17,797 nt of DNA from Bryobacteraceae bacterium. GTDB lineage: Bacteria > Acidobacteriota > Terriglobia > Bryobacterales > Bryobacteraceae. The translations under genes were made by a program, and so were the position numbers. Shown here in pieces: positions 1 to 6,464 of this stretch. Every line of letters starts with the position of its first letter. The stretch's first letter is position 1. The stretch spans positions 1 to 17,797 of the forward strand of contig JASHQT010000139.1 in the NCBI GenBank assembly GCA_030039005.1. Direction: 5' to 3'. A model generated the notes under the pieces. It was not told where the DNA came from and made no database searches. It saw only the letters and a program-made list of their open reading frames with translations.

Positions 1-195
1 CCGCCGTATAGTGAAAACACCGTGCTCAAGGAATACTACGACCTTCACAAGGAAGCCAACGGCGATACGTGGTTCACGGTGACAACCATCGTGCAAGATC
101 CTACTTATCTGACGGAACCGTTCGTCACCAGCACCGATTTCAAGAAAATTCCCGACGGCCAAGGCTGGAGCCCCACTGCGTGCACAGCCAAATGA
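1..195 (+). CDS. C-terminal end of a secreted-type protein, paralogue of the next gene (5' truncated)
   Basis: The window opens inside this reading frame, which runs to a TGA at 193-195 and gives the last 64 residues. They align almost without gaps to the C-terminus of the next gene: an EYYD motif, a Gly-Asp-(Ser/Thr)-Trp turn, TTIV-x-DP, FVTST-x-F-K, and a final P-T-x-C-x-A-K. A related ending (DPDYL-TEPFV-RTTDF, then a PCEA motif) occurs at about residues 193-222 of the metallo-beta-lactamase fusion further right. I do not recognise a named function. Because its paralogue has a signal peptide, I infer export, but this gene's N-terminus lies outside the window. The stop is 14 nt before the ATG chosen for the next gene, so the two are probably co-transcribed tandem duplicates. 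Confidence 0.85.
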   Translation, partial: PPYSENTVLKEYYDLHKEANGDTWFTVTTIVQDPTYLTEPFVTSTDFKKIPDGQGWSPTACTAK

Positions 196-209
196 AACGA
201 GATATAATC

Positions 210-1004
210 ATGACCCGAAAGATGCCCCAAAGACTTTTCACCGCCGCTCTGCTGATCGCGGCCTCCGCTACGGTCTCAGGTACTTTGCAAGCCCAATTCG
301 GCGGTCCTCCGCCGCCGCAGCCGGTTCGCCCCGGCAAACAAGTCGCGCCCGAGGATCTGACCGGCTATTGGGTTTCCATCGTCACTGAGGACTGGCGCTG
401 GCGCATGGTCACGCCTGCCAAGGGCGACTTCACCAGCGTGCCGCTCAACCAGGAAGCCCGCAAAGTCGCGATGGAGTGGGATCCGGATAAAGACACCAAG
501 GACGGCAACGCCTGCCGCGCTTACGGCGCCGCCGGATTGATGCGCGAGCCTACGCGAGTTCACATCACCTGGGCGGACGATAACACGCTCAAGGTGGAGA
601 CCGACGCCGGCACGCAAACGCGCCTCTTCCATTTCAACGCCCCCGCGACGACCAAGGAAGCTGCGAGCTGGCAGGGCTACTCGGTTGCGACTTGGGACGG
701 TCTACGGCCTCCGCCGCGTGGCCGTGCCGCCGCGCAGCCGGCCCCGCAGGGCGGATCGCTCAAGGTGGTCACAACCGATCTGAAGCCCGGCTATCTGCGC
801 AAGAACGGCCTCCCGTACAGCGCCAACACCGAGCTGACCGAGTATTACGATCGCACCAACGAGCCCAATGGCGACTCCTGGCTGATCATCACCACCATCG
901 TGCACGATCCAGCGAACCTGTTCCAGGATTTTGTCACCAGCACCCACTTCAAGATGGAAAAGGACGGCTCGAAGTGGGACCCCACGCCCTGCGAAGCTAA
1001 GTAG
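210..1004 (+). CDS. Secreted protein of unknown function (264 aa), paralogue of the preceding gene
   Basis: The protein starts with a clear signal peptide: a basic N-region (MTRKMPQR), a hydrophobic core of about 18 residues, and a probable cut after TLQA. A Pro-rich linker follows. The mature part carries the same domain as the preceding gene and the N-terminal half of the MBL-fold protein at 3702-5504: a GYW start, a Cys-containing segment near the middle, a WQGYS-x-ATWDG stretch, a strand ending in TTDLKPGYLRKNG-(I/L)-P, and a terminal PCEAK. An ATG at 192, overlapping the upstream stop, would add six residues. I prefer 210 because it begins directly with the n-region of the signal peptide; the GAGAT just upstream is only a weak ribosome site. 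No catalytic motif is obvious, so a binding or structural role outside the cytoplasm is possible but unproven. Confidence 0.85.
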   Translation: MTRKMPQRLFTAALLIAASATVSGTLQAQFGGPPPPQPVRPGKQVAPEDLTGYWVSIVTEDWRWRMVTPAKGDFTSVPLNQEARKVAMEWDPDKDTKDGNACRAYGAAGLMREPTRVHITWADDNTLKVETDAGTQTRLFHFNAPATTKEAASWQGYSVATWDGLRPPPRGRAAAQPAPQGGSLKVVTTDLKPGYLRKNGLPYSANTELTEYYDRTNEPNGDSWLIITTIVHDPANLFQDFVTSTHFKMEKDGSKWDPTPCEAK

Positions 1005-1073
1005 GCAGGCCATTACGGAAGTCGGAATCTTCTGAGCGCTTCCCACGTCTTAACGTGCAATTGGAGGTAGCTT

Positions 1074-2750
1074 TTGAAGCTCTTAGCGCTCCTTTTCCTG
1101 AGCGGCCTGCTGGCCCTGGCGCAAACGCATCAGCACATGCCGCCGCCCGAAGGCCAAACCGTCGATCTCGCCAAGCTCCCGCCGCCCATCCATATCGACG
1201 GCATCGGCCAAGCCCACATTCCCATCATGACCAAATCGCCGGAGGCGCAGCAATGGTTCGATCAGGGACTCGCGCTACTACACTGCTTCTGGGATTACGA
1301 AGCCGAGCGCGCATTCGAACAAGCCGTTCGGCTAGACCCCGATTGCGCCATGTGTCACTGGGGGCTATTTCAGGCGCTCGATTTCCTCGGAGTTCACGAA
1401 CAGGCCAAAGCCGAACTGGCGCGCGCGAACGAACTCGCGCCTAAGGCCACCGATCGCGAGCAACGCTACATTCGCGCGACCGCGGTGCAACAAGAGAAAA
1501 AAGGCGAAGAGGCCACCCAGGCCTTCATCAAGGAGATGGAGGCGCTCGAAGCCCGCTATCCGGACGATCTTCAAGCCAAGCTCTTACTCGCCGGAACATT
1601 GATCTCCGGTTATGACAGTCACGGCGATCCGCACCCCAACGCCCTCTACGGTGAGGCGCTGCTGCGCAACCTGCTCCACGATTACCCGGATAACGCCGCG
1701 GCGAATCATTACTGGATTCACGCCGTCGAAGGCAGCGATCATCCCGAGTGGGCGCTCGAAAGCGCGGAGAAGCTGGCCAAACTTGCGCCTGCCTCGGGCC
1801 ACATCGTTCACATGCCGGGCCACATTTTTTATCGCTTGGGCGATTACGAGCGTGCGCGCGAGGTCTTCCTCCAAGCCCAGCACGTCGATCGCGATTACCT
1901 GGACGCCCAGCACGTCAGCGTTCCGGACGATTGGAATTACCCGCACAACCTGAGCTATCTGATCGCGGCTTGCGCGGAAGCTGGCCGTTATCGCGAGGCA
2001 GTCCAGCATGCCGCCGAGCTCGAAGGGCTCGCCGACGATCCGGATGGATCTACCAATCCGGCCTTCTATATTCTGCAAATCGGAAGCTCCGCCGCGCGTC
2101 TCGCGCTGCGCTATGGTCGCTGGGATGACGCCATCAACCATCCCATGAATTTCAGTGTTCCCGATGACAAGCTGGGTGTTCCCGCCCGCGGCTATCGCGA
2201 TGGACTGGTCGCCTACGCGCGCGGAATGAAGGCCGCCGAAGCAGGCAATCTTGCAGAAGCCGACCGCCAGTCCGACGTGCTCGATGCGCTGCTGTGGCGC
2301 GTTTCCCGGGAGAAGGTGGAACAGCAGGCAGGTGTTCGGGACAGAGTGGTGAAGATCCTGGGAACCGCTTCGCTCGATCTGCGCGGGACCATGGCCGGTT
2401 ATCGCGGCGATGTTGCTGCGATGCACCGCCTGCTCGATCAGGCCGTTGACCAGGAGCGCGATCTCGGTTATGCGGAGCCGCCACAGTATGCGCGTCCGGA
2501 ATCCGAAGCTTTGGGCCAAGCGCTGATTCGTGCTGGAAAATACTCTGAAGCGCGCGAAGCATTCGCCCAGGAACTCCGCGAGCGGCCGAAATCGGGGTTC
2601 GCGCTTTATGGCATCGCGCTGGCGTGGGATCGGGCAAACAATCGCGCGGAGGCATCGAAGGCGTATCAGCAATTTCTGGAGGCCTGGAAAAACGCCGATC
2701 GCGATCTCCCGCAGATGCAGGCAGCGCTCACGGCTGCAACTAAGCATTGA
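1074..2750 (+). CDS. Secreted tetratricopeptide-repeat protein with a CxxCH motif
   Basis: This 558-residue protein has a short signal peptide (MKLLALLFLSGLLALAQ) and then a long series of helical TPR-like repeats. Canonical TPR features are visible around residues 60-110 (WFDQGLALLHCFWDYEAERAFEQAV, given here only as description of the A-A'-helix pattern), 240-275 and 495-545 (REAFAQELRERPKSGFALYGIA). The start is TTG at 1074, chosen because GGAGG at 1063-1067 sits 6 nt upstream and the signal peptide begins there. Residues 91-95 read CAMCH, the heme c attachment pattern, inside the first repeat. The N-terminus and a central segment are His-rich (HIVHMPGHIF). It follows the two domain paralogues by 69 nt. 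The role is probably scaffolding of a protein complex in the periplasm; heme binding is speculative. Confidence 0.88.
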   Translation: MKLLALLFLSGLLALAQTHQHMPPPEGQTVDLAKLPPPIHIDGIGQAHIPIMTKSPEAQQWFDQGLALLHCFWDYEAERAFEQAVRLDPDCAMCHWGLFQALDFLGVHEQAKAELARANELAPKATDREQRYIRATAVQQEKKGEEATQAFIKEMEALEARYPDDLQAKLLLAGTLISGYDSHGDPHPNALYGEALLRNLLHDYPDNAAANHYWIHAVEGSDHPEWALESAEKLAKLAPASGHIVHMPGHIFYRLGDYERAREVFLQAQHVDRDYLDAQHVSVPDDWNYPHNLSYLIAACAEAGRYREAVQHAAELEGLADDPDGSTNPAFYILQIGSSAARLALRYGRWDDAINHPMNFSVPDDKLGVPARGYRDGLVAYARGMKAAEAGNLAEADRQSDVLDALLWRVSREKVEQQAGVRDRVVKILGTASLDLRGTMAGYRGDVAAMHRLLDQAVDQERDLGYAEPPQYARPESEALGQALIRAGKYSEAREAFAQELRERPKSGFALYGIALAWDRANNRAEASKAYQQFLEAWKNADRDLPQMQAALTAATKH

Positions 2751-2776
2751 CTTATATAAGTAATAACTGATATCAT
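2747..2776 (+). promoter_or_regulatory. Sigma-70-type promoter of the SRPBCC-ArsR operon
   Basis: The -35 box TTGACT (2747-2752) overlaps the stop codon of the TPR gene. It is separated by 18 nt from a -10 box TATCAT (2771-2776). Transcription would begin about 6-8 nt later, which is at or next to the ATG at 2783. There is no Shine-Dalgarno sequence, so the transcript is probably leaderless. The stretch is markedly AT-rich compared with the flanking genes. Confidence 0.6.
2754..2773. promoter_or_regulatory. Candidate ArsR-family operator (20-bp imperfect inverted repeat)
   Basis: The arms ATATAAGT (2754-2761) and ACTGATAT (2766-2773) match in 7 of 8 positions when inverted and are separated by AATA. 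A perfect 12-bp palindrome, ACTTATATAAGT (2750-2761), overlaps the left arm. The repeat fills the space between the -35 and -10 boxes, where a bound repressor would block RNA polymerase. AT-rich inverted repeats of this size are typical ArsR-family sites, and the family member encoded in this operon at 3369-3698 is the obvious candidate autorepressor. Binding is inferred. Confidence 0.5.
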
Positions 2777-2782
2777 GCCTTC

Positions 2783-3382
2783 ATGGATGCTCTTCGCTTC
2801 ATCGGTGCGGTGACGCGCGAGGTGCGCGCGATCGACAAGGATGGCCGTCCGGCGCGGGTCGTCGCGGCTGCCTGTTGTTACGACACGACGGTCGAGGACG
2901 TGTGGGACTGCATCACCAATCCCGAACGCCTCCCGCGCTGGTTTCTGCCGGTCTCGGGCGATCTGCGCCGCGGCGGCCGCTATCAATTGCAAGGCAATGC
3001 CGGCGGCGAAATCACCGCGTGCCATCCGCCGCGCCGCCTCGAGCTCACCTGGGAGTTCGGCGGGCAAACAAGCTGGGTACGGGTGGAGCTTGCGGCGTTA
3101 TCCGATGGCGGCGCTCAGCTTCGGTTGGAGCACACCGTACCAGTTGATGATCATTGGAACCGGTATGGCTCCGGTGCTGTCGGCGTCGGATGGGAGTTGA
3201 CGCTGCTGGGCTTATCGCGGCACATCGCACGTGACTCGACTGGTGGGCCGCCGCCGGACATGAAAGACCTGGCCCGGCGCAGCAGCGAAGCATGGGGCCA
3301 GGCTTCGATCGCGGGCGGCACCGGCGAAGAAGCCGCGCGCGCAGCGGTCGGGCGGACAACAAAGTTCTATGCAGGCGTTTGA
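2783..3382 (+). CDS. SRPBCC-fold protein, AHSA1 (activator of Hsp90 ATPase homologue 1-like) family
   Basis: The 199-residue cytoplasmic protein has the standard opening of the AHSA1-like SRPBCC family: a strand, then TTVEDVWDCITNPERLPRWF, then a Gly-rich turn (GDLRRGGRY) and alternating strands ending in RLELTWEFGG. A long C-terminal helix follows (WELTLLGLSRHI). These domains form a hydrophobic pocket for a small ligand, but nothing in the sequence names the ligand. The residues after about 160 are low in predicted structure and Ala/Arg-rich. Its last 14 nt overlap the next gene, an ArsR-family regulator, so the two are translationally coupled. Such ArsR/AHSA1 pairs are common in soil bacteria, but the regulator usually comes first. 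The ATG at 2783 lacks a ribosome site; see the promoter entry. Confidence 0.85.
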   Translation: MDALRFIGAVTREVRAIDKDGRPARVVAAACCYDTTVEDVWDCITNPERLPRWFLPVSGDLRRGGRYQLQGNAGGEITACHPPRRLELTWEFGGQTSWVRVELAALSDGGAQLRLEHTVPVDDHWNRYGSGAVGVGWELTLLGLSRHIARDSTGGPPPDMKDLARRSSEAWGQASIAGGTGEEAARAAVGRTTKFYAGV

Positions 3383-3698
3383 TGTTTTGGGCGATCCGGC
3401 GCGGCGCCGGATCCTGGAACTGCTGGCGCGCCGCGACCGCTCCGCGGGCGATCTGGTGGAGGCGGTGCAAAAGGAATTCGGGATTTCGCAGGCCGCGGTC
3501 TCGCAGCATTTGAAAGTTTTGCGCGAGAACGGATTCGCCACCGTCCGCGTCGATGGAGCCCGCCGGGTCTATGCGCTGAGCGCCGAGCCGCTCCAAAGCG
3601 TCGATCAGTGGCTCGGCCAATTTCGCGGTTTCTGGGAGCAACGCCTTAAAGCGCTCACCAAAGAAGTGGCGCGCGGAAAGCGCGAGCGCGGTAAATAG
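3369..3698 (+). CDS. ArsR/SmtB-family winged-helix transcriptional regulator
   Basis: This 109-residue protein fits the family's usual length of about 100-120. The winged helix-turn-helix is clear: FDVLGDPARRRILELLARR (helices 1-2), SAGDLVEAVQKEFG (helix 3), then the recognition helix ISQAAVSQHLKVLRENG at about 37-53, and the wing FATVRVDGARRVYALS. The C-terminal helix (WLGQFRGFWEQRLKAL) is the dimerisation element. No CxC metal site is present, so it is not an arsenic or cadmium sensor of the classic kind. It resembles the subgroup found beside AHSA1/SRPBCC proteins. It overlaps the upstream gene by 14 nt and probably represses the operon from the inverted repeat at 2754-2773. Confidence 0.92.
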   Translation: MQAFDVLGDPARRRILELLARRDRSAGDLVEAVQKEFGISQAAVSQHLKVLRENGFATVRVDGARRVYALSAEPLQSVDQWLGQFRGFWEQRLKALTKEVARGKRERGK

Positions 3699-3711
3699 CA
3701 GCTATTTGCCG
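3689..3711. repeat. Palindrome spanning two convergent stop codons
   Basis: The sequence CGGTAAATAGC-A-GCTATTTGCCG is symmetric about position 3700 apart from one T/G position. The TAG of the ArsR gene (3696-3698) lies in the left arm, and the stop of the MBL gene (3702-3704, opposite strand) lies in the right arm. A hairpin could form in both transcripts, but there is no adjacent U-run, so it is not a canonical intrinsic terminator. Confidence 0.6.
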
Positions 3712-5504
3712 CCGAGGCTCTTGTATGCCGCTTCGACGAACTTATCCGTGGTCCAGAAACCCTTGGTCGATCCATAGACTGGGTCGTAATCGCGCGTGGG
3801 TCGCGCGGCCTTCACCTGATCGAGCGTCATGCCTTGCTTGATCATGGCCTGAATACGGTCGCGAATAATGGTCATCATTTCCTGGTAAAACACCAGGTCC
3901 GCCTGATCGCACAGCCGGCCGTGGCCCGGAACGATCATGGTGCCGCCCTCCTGCTTGCCCGCCGGAATGGTGAGCGCGATCAAACGATTCAACGCGTCCA
4001 GGATGCCCTGGTAGCTGCCGCCGCGCGCCAGATCGATGATCGGATAGCTGGTGGTCACGAAAATGTCTCCGGCGCTCACCACGTCGGACCGGCGGAAGAA
4101 AACAAAACTATCGCCATCGGTATGCGCGGCCGGCTGATGGATCACCTGGATGCCTTCGCCGTTGAAATAGAAATCTTTTTCGTCGGCGAAGGTGTCGGTG
4201 GGCCAGGCGCCGGAGGGAAAGGCGGGCTGATTGCCGTCCTTCATGCTCATGCGATCGAGGATGGTCTGATGCGCGATCACCGCCGCACCTTGGCCTGCAT
4301 CGGCGATGTCGCCCGTCACGTTGCCGCCCACGATGGTGCTGCCGATGCCGGCGATCTTTTCGTTGCCGCCGGTGTGATCGGCATGCACGTGCGTATTGAC
4401 GACGTAGCGGATGGGGCCATCGGAAATCTTGCGGATCGCCTCGATCACTTTGTCAGTCATATTCGCGAGTCCCGTATCCACCACCAGCACGCCTTCTTTC
4501 GAAGCCTGCACCGTGATGTTGCCACCGGCACCCGAAATCATATAAACGTTCCCCTGCACGTGCTGGGTGTGGACTTCGCCTTCCGGCAGATCGCTCGCCG
4601 GACGGATCGCGTTTTGTTCCTCGGCCGGCGGGGCATCCGTGGCTGCCACGATGGCCGCAACGTCCGGTTTCGCCGGAAAGGATTTCATGGTCCTGATGTA
4701 TTCGGGATACATGGTTTCCGCGCCGCCGCGCGTGGCCGCGAAAGGCACATGGTAGCTATTGGCGAACTCGGCCAGGAACCTGTTATCGCCGGGCAAATGA
4801 TTCGGAACCGTGCCCTTGGGACGCGGCACTTCCACTACGGCCTCGCACGGATAGGGAGCGATTTGCTGGCGGGCATCGTAGACGAAATCGGTGGTGCGGA
4901 CGAACGGCTCGGTCAGATAATCGGGATCGTTAATGATCACCATCACGGTCAAATGGTCGCCGTGGCGGAACAAATGTTCGGTGATGGTGGCGTTTTCGCT
5001 GCGCGGGATGCCGTTACGGCGGATCCAGCCTTCCTTCAGATGAGTGGTGGTGATGGTGAGCACGTCGCCGTCCCACTTGCCCGTGGAAAATCCTTGCCAG
5101 GTGTGCGGGGCGTCGGCGGCAGGACGCGGGCGGCCGTCCATCCAGATGGTGCGTTCGGGCGCCTGCCAGGAAATGTGCGTGTGATAAGCGATCACTTTCT
5201 GCGTGTCGCGATCCACTTCCTTCCAGATGCGCAGATTGGCCGGGCCGCGCCAAGCGTAATCGGAGGGGTGCGGGCGGCATTGATTCTCGGGGAGGGTGAG
5301 CAGGGAGGCGTCCCAGCTATCGCCCCGCAGCCGCGCGGCGTTGTTGATGGGAAGCCCGAGGTAATCGCCGATGTCGGGTCCGGGGATGCGCTCGAGGAAA
5401 TCTTCCTGGAACTGTGGCGCCCACTCGCCGGAGGGATCCATCTGGGCGAGCAAGGGAACGCCGGCCAGGACCGCCGTGAGGAAAAGCAGCGTGGCATTTC
5501 GCAT
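3702..5504 (-). CDS. Secreted two-domain protein: unknown N-terminal domain fused to a metallo-beta-lactamase-fold hydrolase
   Basis: The protein has 600 residues. A signal peptide (MRNATLLFLTAVLAGVPLLAQ) is followed at about 22-225 by the same domain as the two paralogues at 1-1004: a WQGFSTGKWDG motif, TTHLKEGWIRRNGIP, and a terminal PCEA. The C-terminal part, about 305-540, is an MBL-fold hydrolase. The zinc motif HVHADH is at 372-377, a further metal ligand region AAHTDGDS begins near 459, and SAGDIF and PGHG (526-529) complete the core. This set binds two metal ions in relatives. The substrate cannot be read from sequence: lactonase, thioesterase or quinoprotein-associated hydrolase types all share it. 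I start at ATG 5504 because AGAGG (5513-5517) lies 8 nt upstream; an in-frame GTG at 5513 overlaps that site. It converges on the ArsR gene with a 3-nt gap. Confidence 0.88.
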   Translation of the reverse strand: MRNATLLFLTAVLAGVPLLAQMDPSGEWAPQFQEDFLERIPGPDIGDYLGLPINNAARLRGDSWDASLLTLPENQCRPHPSDYAWRGPANLRIWKEVDRDTQKVIAYHTHISWQAPERTIWMDGRPRPAADAPHTWQGFSTGKWDGDVLTITTTHLKEGWIRRNGIPRSENATITEHLFRHGDHLTVMVIINDPDYLTEPFVRTTDFVYDARQQIAPYPCEAVVEVPRPKGTVPNHLPGDNRFLAEFANSYHVPFAATRGGAETMYPEYIRTMKSFPAKPDVAAIVAATDAPPAEEQNAIRPASDLPEGEVHTQHVQGNVYMISGAGGNITVQASKEGVLVVDTGLANMTDKVIEAIRKISDGPIRYVVNTHVHADHTGGNEKIAGIGSTIVGGNVTGDIADAGQGAAVIAHQTILDRMSMKDGNQPAFPSGAWPTDTFADEKDFYFNGEGIQVIHQPAAHTDGDSFVFFRRSDVVSAGDIFVTTSYPIIDLARGGSYQGILDALNRLIALTIPAGKQEGGTMIVPGHGRLCDQADLVFYQEMMTIIRDRIQAMIKQGMTLDQVKAARPTRDYDPVYGSTKGFWTTDKFVEAAYKSLGGK

Positions 5505-5563
5505 TTCACACACCTCTCGTAGGATGCCATGCTATCACGCGGATTGATGCGTGGCTTGCGGGA

Positions 5564-5591
5564 AGCGGACAGGGATGAACAGAATCGTGAC
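5564..5591 (-). repeat. Copy 1 of a short element upstream of the MBL-fusion gene
   Basis: Read on the minus strand it is GTCACGATTCTGTTCAT, then four bases, then GTCCGCT. A near-identical element lies at 6344-6372: 16 of 17 positions match in the first block and 7 of 7 in the second, with a 5-base gap instead of 4. It sits about 60 nt upstream of ATG 5504. It could be a shared regulatory site or one unit of a dispersed intergenic repeat. Confidence 0.55.
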
Positions 5592-5668
5592 GGTAGGGTG
5601 TGTGACTTTGCCGGACGTGTAACCTCGCCGGAAATGGCCGGGTCGTTACTATCGACCACCGGCGCGGC

Positions 5669-6193
5669 CTACGGCTTTGCCTCCTCACAACTGCCATCAC
5701 GAATATCGTCCAGGTACGAGTCCAGCTCCCCGCCTCCTGCCAGGCCCAAGTCCAGACCTGCGGCGGAGTAGAGGTAATACAGGAAAAAGGGCCTGCCGAG
5801 GATATCGTGCTCGTGTCTCTTCAGGACGATAAGATCGCCTCGATACTCTTTGGGGCACTGGATAATGTCGTACCCCACTACCTCGTCCGATAGGAAGCTG
5901 GCTTGGCCACTTGCCAGTTCAATCGAGATCAGCGTCCCGGACGTTGCATACTCACTTGAGATGAGGAAGAGCTTGCGATGGGCCTCGTCAAGCTCCGGAC
6001 GGCCAAAGTAGGCGCGCTCGCGGCCGTGGTACCTCGCGGGGCCGGCATATAGCAGCCTGACCATGTGAGTGCCCACATCGATCTCGTAAACCGAGTTGCG
6101 GAACCTGTCCTCGGCGGGGTGCCGGAGAAACACCACCGTGTGTCCGTCCGGGGTTAGCCACGGATCTGAATCGCGTCCAGTCTGAGTCAGCAA
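5669..6193 (-). CDS. Beta-propeller (PD40/WD40-like) type protein, probably missing its in-frame signal peptide
   Basis: The open frame gives at most 174 residues from a TTG at 6193, which has no ribosome site. The N-terminal part has the PD40 blade signature, a stretch like SDPWLTPDGHTVVFLRH, followed by blade-like strands (VYEIDVGTHMVRLL; LFLISSEY; LISIELASG). Reading further upstream in this frame gives EDGRIVLTNASGHKT, which clearly belongs to the same blade, but no start codon exists before a stop. The adjacent frame just upstream encodes a good signal peptide (6240-6324). A -1 frame change in the GC-rich tract near 6246-6260 would join the two into a secreted protein of about 210 residues. 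Either this is a pseudogene, or there is an error in the sequence. Function is unknown; such proteins often bind partners at the cell surface. Confidence 0.6.
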   Translation of the reverse strand: MLTQTGRDSDPWLTPDGHTVVFLRHPAEDRFRNSVYEIDVGTHMVRLLYAGPARYHGRERAYFGRPELDEAHRKLFLISSEYATSGTLISIELASGQASFLSDEVVGYDIIQCPKEYRGDLIVLKRHEHDILGRPFFLYYLYSAAGLDLGLAGGGELDSYLDDIRDGSCEEAKP

Positions 6194-6239
6194 GGTCTTG
6201 TGCCCGGATGCGTTGGTGAGGACGATTCGTCCGTCTTCG

Positions 6240-6324
6240 GTGCCAACCCGGCCCGGCCGGCTGCACTGGCGGTGCGGATCGTCAACACCAGCAGAAGCGA
6301 TGCGCTAACACTAGCCCGCACCAT
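6240..6324 (-). pseudogene. Signal-peptide-coding 5' fragment of the propeller gene, out of frame
   Basis: From ATG 6324 the frame reads MVRASVSASLLLVLTIRTASA, a textbook signal peptide with an Ala-x-Ala cut site. It then continues into Ala/Gly-rich residues and an unrelated tail that stops near 6187. The body of the protein lies one frame away, as described for 5669-6193. I therefore read this as the true start of that gene. Confidence 0.5.
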
Positions 6325-6343
6325 GTTATTCCAGTTCCCTGCC

Positions 6344-6372
6344 AGCGGACGATACATGAACAGAATCATGAC
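6344..6372 (-). repeat. Copy 2 of the short element, upstream of the propeller gene
   Basis: On the minus strand it is GTCATGATTCTGTTCAT, five bases, then GTCCGCT, matching the copy at 5564-5591. It ends 20 nt before the ATG at 6324. Its position just outside the proposed start supports 6324, rather than the in-frame TTG at 6387, as the start. Confidence 0.55.
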
Positions 6373-6385
6373 ACCTGCGGTGGGC

Positions 6386-6431
6386 AAAAACCATCAGGCG
6401 CCGATCCGGGATTTTTTCCGAACCGGCGCCT
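6386..6431 (-). terminator. Candidate intrinsic terminator of the phosphoesterase gene
   Basis: AGGCGCCG (6396-6403) and CGGCGCCT (6424-6431) form a perfect 8-bp GC-rich stem around a 20-nt loop, which can itself pair CGG with CCG. On the minus strand the stem is followed by five bases and then a run of five T (complement of 6386-6390). It begins 34 nt after the stop codon of the phosphoesterase gene at 6465. The short T-run and the 5-nt gap make it imperfect. Confidence 0.5.
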
Positions 6432-6464
6432 CAAGAGAAGGAACGAATGATTTTGCGGGCGGTC

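Noticed and set aside
1584..2747. Long minus-strand open frame opposite the TPR gene
   Set aside because: The + strand frame has a signal peptide, repeats and a strong ribosome site, whereas the opposite frame shows no recognisable domain.
3834..5522. Long + strand open frame opposite the MBL-fusion gene
   Set aside because: It mirrors the codon structure of the real minus-strand gene, has no family motif or ribosome site, and gives low-complexity His/Gly/Ala-rich protein.
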